Shown here: piece by piece, positions 25,911-35,367 of the stretch | How the letters are laid out: every line of letters starts with the position of its first letter | Numbering within the stretch: the first letter of the stretch is position 1 | Assembly: GCA_018715775.1 (NCBI GenBank) | Contig: DVKZ01000029.1 | Span: 1 to 64,000 of the forward strand | Length of the DNA: 64,000 nt | Reading direction: 5' to 3' | Origin: Candidatus Fimousia stercorigallinarum | GTDB lineage: Bacteria; Bacillota; Clostridia; Lachnospirales; Lachnospiraceae | The notes under the pieces: model-generated | The model's database searches: none | The model's input: only the letters and a program-made list of their open reading frames with translations | Told to the model about the DNA's origin: nothing | Position numbers and translations under genes: made by a program

Positions 25911-27344
25911 CTATAAAGCATTGTGATCGAGTTCCGGTATCGGTGCCATAACTGCACGCATTTTCATCTGGTCGGCATCCTGGACAGAGATAAAGTTCTG
26001 TTCCAGCATCTTATCGATCGCAATAAACATTTTTAATACATAATCCTCATGTGTCGGATATAATTCTTTTAATTTTTCTGTTGAAAATGGAACATAACAG
26101 CTGTCCTGATCATTTGTTTTGGTACCGCTGTGATAAGCAGCAACCGGAACATCAATCTGTGGAAGACGCAGCCCGCCTTTGCAGTTCCCATTTTCATCAA
26201 GTGCCGCATAACCGTTTTCATCCGTTTCAATAAATGCAGGTGCATGCGGAGGAGCAATGTTCTGTCTTGACCACATATCAAGATTTCTAACTGCCTGTCT
26301 CATCACGGCATCCAACGGAAGCGGTGAAAAATCAGTTGCCGGAAATTGTGTTTTCTGGCCCAATGCTTTCATTTCTTCCCTGCCCGGCCGATACAGACCG
26401 CCAACAAAGGTATTATGTGCATGGCTGGCAATCTCATACAGGCGGAAACGATCTCCGATCTCATCTCCATCCGGCCTTCTGTGGCTGATATGGCCGGCAA
26501 AATCCCGGAAATCCCACTGAGACATGATCCGGATCACCGGTACCGGACAATTCTTCGTAACCTGAATCGGATCAGTTGCTTCCGGCGGATCTTCTTCCTG
26601 GTTTAACGGTACCATCATACTTCCTGTATAACTTAAATATCCATCAAATGGCGGGTCGATCGGAGATGGTCTATCCGTTTCATGAAATACGTTAAAATAA
26701 GTGGATAAATACATACCGGACTGAGAGCATCCGATCGCATATACTTTTTCAACCGGAGCTCCAACCAACTCGGCACCCTCTTTTTCTTTAAAGAAATATC
26801 CAAGCTGCGTCAGCATGTCCCAGAACAAGCCATATTCCGTCTCTTTCGAACAATGCTGCCACATAAGAATCTTTTTACTGATCTCTCCCGGTTCCTTGTT
26901 CGGATTTGTCCAGTCTAATTCCGCATAACGTTCCGGATCATATTTTTTCAGGGACGCAATACAGCCTTCGCGAATCGTGATCCCTACATAAATATCTCCA
27001 TCCTGCAGAATGGAAGGCCAGATCTGACACCACATCGGCACAACATCCCATCCATTTGTCGGATTGATCAGTTCCATCACAACTTTTCCGCTGAATTTTT
27101 TCATATCTTTTGGTTTGCGGATCAGAAAACGGTTTGTGTACGGAGCTGCTTCTGATTTTATCTCCGCATGGTCCCCATTCAATGTATATACATTTGCTTT
27201 CCCAGAGAAAAAATATTCCTCTTCGTCATATCCATAACGATCCAGATCGATCGGAACAAGCTGGCGATCCGCCGCATTCCACGGGATCGAATGTTCAGTA
27301 CGCGGGATATGCTTCATACTTTCAATTCTTAATGAATAAGCCAT
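25911..27344 (-). CDS. Alpha/beta hydrolase domain-containing protein
   Basis: A protein of 477 residues of the Abhydrolase_10-type family. The nucleophile elbow is AIGCSQSGMYLS near residue 208; VVMELINPTNGWDVVPMWCQ and ASHAHNTFVGG (probable catalytic His) are also seen. No signal peptide, so it acts in the cytosol. The neighbouring SLC13-type transporter lies just upstream in the same direction, with a short gap, so the pair may take up and hydrolyse a common substrate, perhaps an organic acid ester. This link is inference; the real substrate is unknown. Confidence 0.8.
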   Translation of the reverse strand: MAYSLRIESMKHIPRTEHSIPWNAADRQLVPIDLDRYGYDEEEYFFSGKANVYTLNGDHAEIKSEAAPYTNRFLIRKPKDMKKFSGKVVMELINPTNGWDVVPMWCQIWPSILQDGDIYVGITIREGCIASLKKYDPERYAELDWTNPNKEPGEISKKILMWQHCSKETEYGLFWDMLTQLGYFFKEKEGAELVGAPVEKVYAIGCSQSGMYLSTYFNVFHETDRPSPIDPPFDGYLSYTGSMMVPLNQEEDPPEATDPIQVTKNCPVPVIRIMSQWDFRDFAGHISHRRPDGDEIGDRFRLYEIASHAHNTFVGGLYRPGREEMKALGQKTQFPATDFSPLPLDAVMRQAVRNLDMWSRQNIAPPHAPAFIETDENGYAALDENGNCKGGLRLPQIDVPVAAYHSGTKTNDQDSCYVPFSTEKLKELYPTHEDYVLKMFIAIDKMLEQNFISVQDADQMKMRAVMAPIPELDHNAL

Positions 27345-27375
27345 TTTTCATACCTTCTTTCTTTTGATCAGACTT

Positions 27376-28830
27376 TTATACAAAATTTGCAAAAATGATA
27401 GTTCCGACTGGTATAATTACAATACAGGAAAGAATGACCAAAAGCGCGCAGACAGCAACGCTGTATTTTGGTGTTCCTTTATATTCGATACCAATATCCG
27501 AATATACGATACCCATCGTTGGGCAGGCACTCAGCGTACATACAGCTGTACCACAGGTTGCAATAACTGCGCAGGCAAAAGCAAGAACCTGTGCAGAACT
27601 GATTCCAGGTACGGAAAGCATGGCCGGTACAAAGCTGGAACATACAACGACACCTGCAACGGTATTGGAACAGAAATTTGTGATCACACTTGCAACCGCA
27701 ACGCCAAGGAACATTGCCAGCATTACCGGCATATTTGCTACAACCGGTCCTAACAGAGTCTGTAAGCATATGGAAATTCCATATTCTTCTCCTCCAACTG
27801 CTCCGGCATAGAACATGATCGCACCAAGGAAAATGATCATAGACCATGGAACTTTTGCAGCAGCTTTATTTAAATCCATAACCGGTTCTCCGTCAACCGT
27901 GATCACGCAAAGCAGAGCACATACTAATGTTACAGATGCAGCGATTGTAATACCGTTAAAATATTCTGCGATCGGTCCAAGGAAGCTGCAATAAGCAAGC
28001 ACGTAACAGATTAAAATGAACATCATGCCGGCGATCGCGATCTTTCCTTTTTTCGAAATTGGATTCTGTTTTAATTCTTCTCGCATTTTTGCATCATCAA
28101 AATTTTCGAATTTCGATACATCCGGACGAATAAACAGTTTGATAACAACCATTGCAACGATCACTGTAAGAACAAGGTAGATCGCTCCTACCTTAAAGTA
28201 GTCAATTGCTGTAAAGTTTGCAAATCCAAGACCGGCAACAACAGCAACCATCGTAAGTACATAAGGACGACCCCAGATCAGTACACCGTCGCAGATCTGC
28301 GCGATCCATCCAACTAACAGACCATGTGCTTTATAGAAGGAATCTTCCTTTGTATAACCGATGGACTGTGCCACTTCATATAACAGACGGAAAAATAATA
28401 CGGCAACCACCTGCGGTGCTGTAAAGATTGAAATAATAATCATTGCAATTGTAAACATGACCATAAACAATGTCGGACGGCCATGAATAAATCTTCTGGA
28501 AATGATCCATTTCACGATCCATTCAAATGCACCACTTTCTTCCATTACAGATGCAACCATCAGAAATGGGATAACTGCCGCACCACAAATATTACCCCAC
28601 AGGGTCATATAGGTGGATGCTCCCGGTGCGACCTGCAGCATAACCGCTACTGTTACACTCAGAAGAGACGTCCATCCCGTTCCACATGTCAGCCATAAAT
28701 AAATCGTTGGAATAAATACCGCGAGCATTCTGACTCCGGCATTTGTTAACCCGTTGGCTTCCGGCAGTCCGAAGTAGATCAGCACACCGGCGATCAACGC
28801 GATAATAAAGTGTTTTTGATACTTTTTCAT
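27376..28830 (-). CDS. SLC13/DASS-type anion symporter
   Basis: A membrane protein of 484 residues with about twelve hydrophobic segments. The pattern VAVASVITNFCSNTVAGVVV with a preceding FLGAIMFYAGAVGGEEYG resembles the DASS (divalent anion sodium symporter) family motifs that carry dicarboxylates, citrate or sulfate. The ATG at 28830 has AGGAGG 9 nt upstream; an in-frame earlier codon is not used. It is divergent from a LysR regulator, the usual layout for regulated carboxylate uptake. The exact substrate cannot be told. Confidence 0.82.
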   Translation of the reverse strand: MKKYQKHFIIALIAGVLIYFGLPEANGLTNAGVRMLAVFIPTIYLWLTCGTGWTSLLSVTVAVMLQVAPGASTYMTLWGNICGAAVIPFLMVASVMEESGAFEWIVKWIISRRFIHGRPTLFMVMFTIAMIIISIFTAPQVVAVLFFRLLYEVAQSIGYTKEDSFYKAHGLLVGWIAQICDGVLIWGRPYVLTMVAVVAGLGFANFTAIDYFKVGAIYLVLTVIVAMVVIKLFIRPDVSKFENFDDAKMREELKQNPISKKGKIAIAGMMFILICYVLAYCSFLGPIAEYFNGITIAASVTLVCALLCVITVDGEPVMDLNKAAAKVPWSMIIFLGAIMFYAGAVGGEEYGISICLQTLLGPVVANMPVMLAMFLGVAVASVITNFCSNTVAGVVVCSSFVPAMLSVPGISSAQVLAFACAVIATCGTAVCTLSACPTMGIVYSDIGIEYKGTPKYSVAVCALLVILSCIVIIPVGTIIFANFV

Positions 28831-28934
28831 AAATTCTTTCCTCCTTTTAACACACACTTATTATGACTTTTTTTTAACAATACCATTATATCTCTTTTTT
28901 CTTTGTTTTTTAAATAACAATTATCTGCATTTCT

Positions 28935-28949
28935 ATTACAAAATGTAAT
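28935..28949. promoter_or_regulatory. Candidate LysR operator
   Basis: The palindrome ATTACA-AAA-TGTAAT contains a T-N11-A core, as LysR-type regulators bind. It lies in the divergent region between the transporter and the LysR gene, overlapping the lysR promoter whose TATAAT is near 28960. Confidence 0.55.
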
Positions 28950-29007
28950 TGAAATCTGTTATAATTTGGAGTGGAAATTATGTCAATACAAAGAAAGGAA
29001 ACGAGAA

Positions 29008-29886
29008 ATGACTTTTGATCAATTGCAATATTTTATTACGATCGCAAAAACCGGAAATATGACAAGAGCCGCCGAACAGCTTAATGTTGTCCAGCCTGCA
29101 TTAAGCCGCGCGATTAAACGTTTAGAAACTGAACTGGATGTAAAACTTTTCGATCGAACCGGAAAATCTGTCGTTTTAAATGCAAACGGAACAGCCTTTT
29201 TGAAATTCGCAGAACAATGTGTAAACAGTTTTCATAAATTACATCATCTTCTTTCGAATGAAGAACTTCATGGATCTTTGTTAATTGGAAATATGCTGGA
29301 AAATATCAAAATCAATCGGGCGATCGTCGCTTTTTCTAATGCTTATCCTAATATTCATCTAGAGATCATCCGTTCTCCAAAAAAGAAACATCCTTCTATG
29401 TTTCATTTTTTCTTTGGAACAAGTGCATATGAAAGTTCCTATTTGAAAGATTCTCTTCAATCTGTCGAACTATGGCAGGAACCGATGTCCATGCTCGTTT
29501 CAAAAGACCATCCACTGGCCAATCATAAGAATATCCGTCTTAGCGATGCCAAAGATTACTCGTTCATTTTGCCATGCGATACAGAATTTTCCAATTTTAT
29601 CAACCATTTTTTTGAACTCGCTGATTTTCAGCCTCTTTCTTATTTTAAAACAAATGATCAATCCATGTTAACCGAAATGATCCGAGGTTCCAACTGTGTT
29701 GCACTTACTCCGGCTTATTGTAATCTTTACGAAGACAAACATGATTTTCGGATCATTCCACTGACAGAACCGGAATATATTCGCCATACCTTTCTTTACC
29801 GTCCAATAAAAGATGCATATACTTCTTCTGAACAGGCCTTTTTTGACTTTATCACCGGTTATTTTATAGCAAATCCATTTCATTAA
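29008..29886 (+). CDS. LysR-family transcriptional regulator
   Basis: A protein of 292 residues. The N-terminal helix-turn-helix is TFDQLQYFITIAKTGNMTRA and AEQLNVVQPALSRAIKRLE; the C-terminal part is a periplasmic-binding-like effector domain. The start at 29008 is the canonical LysR start (MTFDQLQYF) with AAAGGAAACG upstream. It is transcribed away from the anion transporter and alpha/beta hydrolase and is the likely regulator of those genes; it could also act on the AGCS symporter downstream. Effector unknown. Confidence 0.9.
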   Translation: MTFDQLQYFITIAKTGNMTRAAEQLNVVQPALSRAIKRLETELDVKLFDRTGKSVVLNANGTAFLKFAEQCVNSFHKLHHLLSNEELHGSLLIGNMLENIKINRAIVAFSNAYPNIHLEIIRSPKKKHPSMFHFFFGTSAYESSYLKDSLQSVELWQEPMSMLVSKDHPLANHKNIRLSDAKDYSFILPCDTEFSNFINHFFELADFQPLSYFKTNDQSMLTEMIRGSNCVALTPAYCNLYEDKHDFRIIPLTEPEYIRHTFLYRPIKDAYTSSEQAFFDFITGYFIANPFH

Positions 29887-29929
29887 CCGGAAATATATTG
29901 ATTAAATGAATGATTTCTGTTATTTTCGC

Positions 29930-29958
29930 TTGAAATTTTTACTGTAGTACGGTAAACT
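29930..29958 (+). promoter_or_regulatory. Promoter upstream of AGCS leader
   Basis: TTGAAA (29930-29935) and TAAACT (29953-29958) are 17 nt apart. The predicted start near 29965 lies just before a terminator-like hairpin. Confidence 0.55.
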
Positions 29959-29975
29959 ATCAAAAGGTGAGAACA

Positions 29976-30041
29976 ATGAGGTATCGCATCTATTGCGGTA
30001 CCTTTTTGCATTTTTTCGCTTTTCGGACTTCTGACCGATAA
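29976..30041 (+). CDS. Candidate 21-residue leader peptide
   Basis: A short reading frame, ATG to TAA, encoding MRYRIYCGTFLHFFAFRTSD plus Arg. AAAGGTGAG lies 5 nt before the ATG. Its 5' half is the hairpin at 29979-30003, so translation would melt the terminator stem. This is the geometry of translational attenuation, but no clear run of one regulatory amino acid is present apart from aromatic-rich codons. It may not be translated. Confidence 0.35.
   Translation: MRYRIYCGTFLHFFAFRTSDR
29979..30007 (+). terminator. Terminator-like attenuator before AGCS symporter
   Basis: AGGTATCGCA pairs over ten positions with TGCGGTACCT (one G-T pair), loop TCTAT, followed by TTTTT. It lies only about 15 nt after the predicted transcription start and upstream of the symporter gene. 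Confidence 0.65.
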
Positions 30042-30068
30042 ATAAAGAAGAAAAGGAGGATAAAAATC

Positions 30069-31466
30069 ATGTTGGAAGTAATAAGCGATATGATCTATAA
30101 GATTGATAATGCCATATGGGGATGGTGGCTGATCATCTTACTATTTGGTACCCATATTTTTATGACGTTTAAAACACATTTTATTCAATGGAAATCAATT
30201 ACAAAAGGAATCAAACTTTCCGTAACAAAGGATCCGGATGCAGAAGGAGAAGTATCGAACTTCGGGGCTCTTACAACTGCTCTTGCGGCAACGATCGGAA
30301 CCGGTAATATTGTCGGTGTTGGTACTGCGATCGCACTCGGTGGTCCGGGTGCCGTTCTCTGGTGTTGGTTATCCGGTGTATTTGGAATTGCAACAAAATA
30401 TGCAGAATCTTTAATTGCTGTAAAATACAGAGTAAAAAAGAGAGACGGCAGAATGCAGGGTGGTGCGATGTATGCTCTTTCCCGCGGATTAAAATGGCAG
30501 CCGCTCGGAAAAATCCTCGGTATGATCTTTGCTGTATTTGCCGGATTTGCTTCTTTTGGAATCGGCTGCGCAACACAGGTAAACGCCATCGCGAATGTTG
30601 TACAGGCTAATACCAGTGTTCCAAAATGGTTTGTCGGTGTCGTTGTTGCGATTTTAACTGCATTTGTCATCTTTGGCGGTATTAAGTCTATCTCTAATGT
30701 CTGTGAAAAACTTGTTCCTTTTATGGCAATTTTTTATGTAATAGGATGTGTGATCATTCTTTGCATCAATTATGATTATATCATTCCGGCAATCATAACG
30801 ATCTGCCGTCTTGCATTCCAACCAGGCGCTGCTGCCGGCGGACTTGTAGGAACCGGTATTATGATGGCCATGCGCTATGGTATTGCCAGAGGATTGTTCT
30901 CGAATGAATCCGGTATGGGTTCTGCTCCAATCGCGGCTGCAGCTGCCCAAACAAGAAATCCGGTACGCCAGGCACTCGTTTCTTCTACCGGTACTTTCTG
31001 GGATACCGTTGTTGTCTGCCTGATGACTGGTCTGACACTCGTCTCTACAATCATGAAAAACCCAGCGATCAATGCAAATGAGATTTCCGACGGCGGAATT
31101 TTAACGACTCTTGCTTTCGGACAGATTCCTTATCTTGGACCGATCATCCTGACGCTTGGCATCATTTGCTTTGCTTACTCAACGGTTCTTGGATGGGCAT
31201 ATTACGGAGAACGTGCCGTTGAATATTTCTCCGGTAAAAAAGGTCTGATCCCTTACCGTGTTCTTTATATTGTCGTTGCAGCAATCGCTCCGGTTGTGAC
31301 TTTGGACGTTGTATGGGCCCTGGCTGATATTTTGAATGCTCTAATGGCCATTCCGAACCTGCTCGCTGTTATTCTTTTATCGAATGTAATATCAAAGGAA
31401 ACCAAAAAATATATCAACGATCTTGACAAATGGGATGAAGCAGATGTTCCGATCGTTGACGATTAA
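30069..31466 (+). CDS. AGCS-family sodium:alanine/glycine symporter
   Basis: A membrane protein of 465 residues. Family signatures are LTTALAATIGTGNIVGVGTA, GPGAVLWCWLSGVFGIATKY and NESGMGSAPIAAAAAQT. AGCS transporters import alanine, glycine or glutamine with sodium. AAAAGGAGG lies 8 nt before the ATG. The leader upstream carries a terminator-like hairpin and a possible leader peptide, suggesting premature termination as control. Length and segments match the family. Confidence 0.93.
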   Translation: MLEVISDMIYKIDNAIWGWWLIILLFGTHIFMTFKTHFIQWKSITKGIKLSVTKDPDAEGEVSNFGALTTALAATIGTGNIVGVGTAIALGGPGAVLWCWLSGVFGIATKYAESLIAVKYRVKKRDGRMQGGAMYALSRGLKWQPLGKILGMIFAVFAGFASFGIGCATQVNAIANVVQANTSVPKWFVGVVVAILTAFVIFGGIKSISNVCEKLVPFMAIFYVIGCVIILCINYDYIIPAIITICRLAFQPGAAAGGLVGTGIMMAMRYGIARGLFSNESGMGSAPIAAAAAQTRNPVRQALVSSTGTFWDTVVVCLMTGLTLVSTIMKNPAINANEISDGGILTTLAFGQIPYLGPIILTLGIICFAYSTVLGWAYYGERAVEYFSGKKGLIPYRVLYIVVAAIAPVVTLDVVWALADILNALMAIPNLLAVILLSNVISKETKKYINDLDKWDEADVPIVDD

Positions 31467-31490
31467 TTTTACATAAAGGATCCTATGAAA

Positions 31491-31523
31491 AACAGGGAAT
31501 TCTCCAATTGAGAATCCCCTGTT
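31491..31523. terminator. Bidirectional intrinsic terminator
   Basis: AACAGGGAATTCTC pairs with GAGAATCCCCTGTT (one mismatch), flanked by AAA and TTTTTT. It separates the plus-strand symporter from the minus-strand vWA gene. Confidence 0.85.
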
Positions 31524-31533
31524 TTTTCATGTA

Positions 31534-33270
31534 TTATTTTCGATTATTTAACTGATGCTTTTTCTCATATTTTACGAGCAGATCTTTATTCGCCACCTCA
31601 TATTTATTAAATGTCTTTTCCACCTTTGCCTGGTCGGTCTCTGTTCCATTATACCAGCTGCATTTGTTAAAATGCGCGATCAGAAATTGATTCGTCTGGA
31701 ATTTATAATTTCTTCTTGCATACAATTCATTTAATGCAATCAATACTTCTTCTTCCGATAAATTATCGAGCTCCGATTCACTCAAATAACGGGAATCGCT
31801 GTCATGGAAGACAAAACCGTCAATTGTATAATTGGAAGGGACATACGTTTTCTCTGCCCGTACCAGATATTGATCATTGCTGAAACGAATATAGACTTCC
31901 CGTTCGAGATCCGTCTGCGACTCTTTCTGTGTCGTATACTGTACAACATACATCGCTTTCTGTGCCTGATAAATCTCATTATAAATCTGATCCATTGAAG
32001 AAACATTATTGATATTCCAATATTGTCCACCGGTCTGCTCTGCGATATCTGTCAGATCATAGTTGCTGACGCCGCTGCCGATTCCGATAATATAAACAGG
32101 AATATCGTACTGTTTTGCTTTCTCAATGACATAACTTTTTGTTGAATGACTGTTATTTTCCATACCGTCGGTAAAAGCAATGACGCATTTTGCTCCATTT
32201 TCTACTGTGATGTCGCTGATCGAATATACGATCGCATCGTAAAGAGCAGTCATATTTCCCATACTCAGGCTATTGATCGCATTCTTTAAAGTCGTTTCCT
32301 CATTGGTAAAGAATTGCTCCCGATTAACTGTATCGGCAAAGGAATACAGAGCTGCATTATCATTGACATTAAACTGCATGCTGCTCACAAAATTCGACAT
32401 CGCCGTCTGCGCAAGACCGAGATTGGATCCCATACTTGCACTAACATCTGCTACAATTGCGGTATTCAGTCCTTCTTTTTGATCCATCTGCGAAACACTC
32501 TTGATCTTCACGTCTTTATAACCGACTTTCGCACTGATCTTTTCTTTTAAGGAAAATCCGGAGGCATCCAGCTGATCGAGCGATTCTCCACTTGTCAGAT
32601 CCGAAATCGACAAATACAATTTTACTGATGGAAAATTCGTAACATCTACCTGCCGGAGTTCCATGCCATATTGAGAAGCAGAATTTGCAGCATCAATGAT
32701 TCTCTGGCATTCCACATACTGCTTTTTTGCATTCAGATAATCCTTTTTCTCCAGATACTTTTCACCGGCTTCCTGATACTGTGCGATATCATTGATCTCA
32801 ACCTCACAGAGATTTGATGTATTCGCATTATCTACACTGCTCGCAAGTGTTTTGATCTTATCACCTACTGTACTCTTTAATTCTGTTTCCAACTGATCCA
32901 ATTGATTCGAAGCATATTTACATGCATCCAGATCCTCCTTTGCAATCGCTTCTTTCAGTACGTTCTTATCCTCATCAAATGCAGCCTGATCGCTGTCATC
33001 AATGATATACGGATAAAACCTGTCGTCCAGACCGTCATAAGTTTCCTGATAAGCAGCAAGCTTTCTGGACGGACTCGTTACAAAATAAATCCCCGCCGCA
33101 GCAACTGCCACGATTAATATCGCTGCAAGCACGAGCGGCATTTTACTTTTTGGCTTTTTGGGTTTCTCCGGTTTAACCGGATCGGGTTTTACTGAATTCA
33201 GTTTTTCACCACAATGATAGCAGTATTTTGCATCATCCGGATTTTGTTTTCCACAATTGGAACAAAACAT
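31534..33270 (-). CDS. Membrane protein with zinc ribbon, vWA domain and YARHG domain
   Basis: A protein of 578 residues. Order: zinc ribbon (Cys3, Cys6, Cys17, Cys20), Pro/Lys-rich linker, one membrane helix at about 44-65, a helical region rich in Asp/Gln, a vWA domain with the MIDAS motif DVSAS at 275-279 and FTDGMENNSHS, and a C-terminal YARHG domain (LNELYARRNYKF, then CSWYNGT). The zinc ribbon would be inside and the vWA/YARHG part outside. It is probably an extracellular ligand- or surface-binding protein. It stands alone; partner unknown. Confidence 0.82.
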   Translation of the reverse strand: MFCSNCGKQNPDDAKYCYHCGEKLNSVKPDPVKPEKPKKPKSKMPLVLAAILIVAVAAAGIYFVTSPSRKLAAYQETYDGLDDRFYPYIIDDSDQAAFDEDKNVLKEAIAKEDLDACKYASNQLDQLETELKSTVGDKIKTLASSVDNANTSNLCEVEINDIAQYQEAGEKYLEKKDYLNAKKQYVECQRIIDAANSASQYGMELRQVDVTNFPSVKLYLSISDLTSGESLDQLDASGFSLKEKISAKVGYKDVKIKSVSQMDQKEGLNTAIVADVSASMGSNLGLAQTAMSNFVSSMQFNVNDNAALYSFADTVNREQFFTNEETTLKNAINSLSMGNMTALYDAIVYSISDITVENGAKCVIAFTDGMENNSHSTKSYVIEKAKQYDIPVYIIGIGSGVSNYDLTDIAEQTGGQYWNINNVSSMDQIYNEIYQAQKAMYVVQYTTQKESQTDLEREVYIRFSNDQYLVRAEKTYVPSNYTIDGFVFHDSDSRYLSESELDNLSEEEVLIALNELYARRNYKFQTNQFLIAHFNKCSWYNGTETDQAKVEKTFNKYEVANKDLLVKYEKKHQLNNRK

Positions 33271-33368
33271 AATGCTGTCCTCCCTTTCTCATTATTTTTA
33301 TGTTACCTGTTATAGTATAACATAAAAACAGGAATTATGTCGGTTATTTGCTGATTTTGTATACAAAA

Positions 33369-33402
33369 AAAGCCCACCCGGATATTTCATCCGAAATGAA
33401 CT
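33369..33402 (-). terminator. Intrinsic terminator after the vWA gene's upstream neighbour
   Basis: In minus orientation GTTCATTTCGGAT can pair, with several G-T pairs, with ATCCGGGTGGGC, followed by seven T. It lies downstream of the MBL hydrolase gene and ends the nadA-MBL transcript. Confidence 0.55.
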
Positions 33403-33423
33403 TTTCCTTCTAGTCCATATACG

Positions 33424-34245
33424 TCAAAGATTTACCTCATCCCCGCTATGCACATATTGAACCTGATCTCTCATCACAGACTGCAAAATCTGAAATGGCA
33501 GTTCTCCTGTACAATGTCCCGTATAAAATTTTGTATGATATTTTTTCAATTCCTGAGCGATCGCATAAACCAGATCTTCATCTTTTTTCGTATAGCCGTC
33601 CCGCTTCATCATATGGAAACCGCTGATCACTACGTCCGGTTCCTTCCCATATAACTCCATAAATTTATCCAGAATATTCAGGATACCGTTATGAGCACAT
33701 CCGGAAATCAGAATTTTTTGATTTCCGGATGTGATTACCAGATACTGTTCATGTAAAAACTCATCCTGGACAAAAGAATCACCCTTCTTTTCCTTTAAAA
33801 TCCGGTTGCCCTCCGGCCACAATCTCCTGCCTTTCACACCTGTAAAAATCGATAATTCTTCATCAATCGTGTGATCACCGTCCAGCAGGATCAACTGAGG
33901 CAATGAAAGGATGTCCGGATCGATCCCGATATAACGCTCTACTGTTTTGCTCTTATGATAATAGGCATTGCCGGCGAAACGCTGCATATAAATCGGGGCT
34001 GTCGGATTGATCTTTGTAAAATCCAGGATTCCTCCGGCATGGTCATAATGCCCGTGACTTAAAATGAGCAGATCCACGTCTTTCAGATCAACCCCGCGGA
34101 TCCTTGCATTCTCAATAAAACTTTTGCTGGCACCGGTATCAATTAATAATTTATGGTTTAACGTTTCGATATAAAAACTGAGCCCATGTTCGTACAGACA
34201 ACCATGATCTCCTTCTGTATTTTCCATCAGATTGATCATTCTCAT
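33424..34245 (-). CDS. MBL-fold metallohydrolase
   Basis: A protein of 273 residues of the metallo-beta-lactamase fold. The metal motif is LSHGHYDHAGG near residue 63, with a later HNGILN and TGHCTGE supplying further histidines. The pattern resembles the dihydropteroate-like (ribofuranosyl aminobenzene phosphate synthase related) MBL group, common in anaerobes, of mostly unknown substrate. GGAG lies 7 nt before the ATG. It starts 4 nt after nadA and is cotranscribed with it; a role in NAD synthesis is not implied by family knowledge. Confidence 0.85.
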   Translation of the reverse strand: MRMINLMENTEGDHGCLYEHGLSFYIETLNHKLLIDTGASKSFIENARIRGVDLKDVDLLILSHGHYDHAGGILDFTKINPTAPIYMQRFAGNAYYHKSKTVERYIGIDPDILSLPQLILLDGDHTIDEELSIFTGVKGRRLWPEGNRILKEKKGDSFVQDEFLHEQYLVITSGNQKILISGCAHNGILNILDKFMELYGKEPDVVISGFHMMKRDGYTKKDEDLVYAIAQELKKYHTKFYTGHCTGELPFQILQSVMRDQVQYVHSGDEVNL

Positions 34246-34249
34246 TTTT

Positions 34250-35164
34250 CTACTCCGATGCCAGTTCCAGCATGCGTTTTAATGGTGCATGCGCATCATT
34301 TCTCGTTTCTTCCGGCAGTTCTACTTCTGCATCCATATGTTCGAGTGCTTCTGCGATCCCCTCCAGAGAAACCTTTTTCATATCCGCACAAATCTGATCC
34401 TGTCCGACAGGGAAGAACTTTTTGTCCGGATTTTTCTGCATCAGTTCATAAAAAACGCCCATCTCGGTGGCAATCAGAAATTCATCATCATCAGAAGCCG
34501 TCGCATAATCAATGATCTGAGACGTGCTGCCGACATAATCTGCCAATTCAAGTACATCACCGGTACATTCCGGATGCGCCAACATCTGCGCATGCGGATG
34601 TGCTTCCTTTGCTTTCCGGACATCGTCTGCCAGAATCGCCTTATGTACGTGACAGTATCCATCATTAAAGATAAAGTGTTTTTCAGGAAGCTGTGCGGCA
34701 ATGAATCTTCCGAGATTATGATCCGGGATAAAGAAGATATCCTTGTTCGGAAGTTTCTTAACGATTTTTAACGCATTCGAAGATGTCACACAGACGTCCG
34801 ATGCTGTTTTGATCTCTGCCGTTGAATTCACATAACATACAACCGCTACATCCGGATATTCTTTACGGACTTCCTCAATTTTTTTCATATCTACCATATG
34901 TGCCATCGGGCAGTCCGCATGACGATCCGCCATGATCACTTTCTTTTCCGGATTTAAAATCTTTGCACTTTCTCCCATAAAAGAAACACCGCAGAATAAG
35001 ATCACACTCTCCGGAACTTTTGTTGCAACTTCTGCAAGATAATAGGAATCGCCGACATAATCTGCAATCTCCTGTACTTCACCGTCTACGTAATAATGGG
35101 CTAATATTACCACATCTTTTTCCTTTTTCAGCTGCGCAATCCTGCTTTTTATACTTTCATTCAT
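34250..35164 (-). CDS. nadA: Quinolinate synthase A
   Basis: A protein of 304 residues. NadA condenses iminoaspartate with dihydroxyacetone phosphate using a [4Fe-4S] cluster; likely ligands are Cys58 (FCGVSFMGESAKIL), Cys200 (HPECTGD) and Cys259 (QDQICADMK). VILAHYYVDGEVQEIADYVG is a strong signature. nadB and nadC, which usually sit beside it, are not adjacent, so the rest of the de novo NAD pathway must be elsewhere or replaced. A very good promoter precedes it. Confidence 0.96.
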   Translation of the reverse strand: MNESIKSRIAQLKKEKDVVILAHYYVDGEVQEIADYVGDSYYLAEVATKVPESVILFCGVSFMGESAKILNPEKKVIMADRHADCPMAHMVDMKKIEEVRKEYPDVAVVCYVNSTAEIKTASDVCVTSSNALKIVKKLPNKDIFFIPDHNLGRFIAAQLPEKHFIFNDGYCHVHKAILADDVRKAKEAHPHAQMLAHPECTGDVLELADYVGSTSQIIDYATASDDDEFLIATEMGVFYELMQKNPDKKFFPVGQDQICADMKKVSLEGIAEALEHMDAEVELPEETRNDAHAPLKRMLELASE

Positions 35165-35209
35165 CTTACATTCTCCAATTATATAAAATATATCTATCGT
35201 AACATTCCA

Positions 35210-35238
35210 ATTATATTTCGATTAATTCCTGTTGTCAA
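35210..35238 (-). promoter_or_regulatory. Consensus promoter of nadA
   Basis: On the minus strand TTGACA (35238-35233) and TATAAT (35215-35210) are 17 nt apart, an exact sigma-A consensus. A second TTGACA lies about 25 nt further upstream. No known NiaR palindrome was recognised. Confidence 0.8.
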
Positions 35239-35310
35239 CTTATTTTTACATATTCCATGTCAACTGACAAGACAGCTTGAACGAAAATAAAAACTTCTTC
35301 TATACAAAAC

Positions 35311-35345
35311 AACAGGCGGAAAGAAATTCACTTTCTTCCCGCCTG
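35311..35345 (-). terminator. Terminator after pfkA
   Basis: CAGGCGG-AAAGAAA pairs with TTTCTTCCCGCCTG, followed by TTGTTTT in the minus direction. It ends the pfkA transcript ahead of the nadA promoter. Confidence 0.8.
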
Positions 35346-35367
35346 AAAATAGAAAAATCCAGTATAT

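Noticed and set aside
30069-31466. Minus-strand reading frames over the AGCS gene
   Set aside because: Long antisense frames exist but lack ribosome binding sites and family matches; they are shadows of the symporter.
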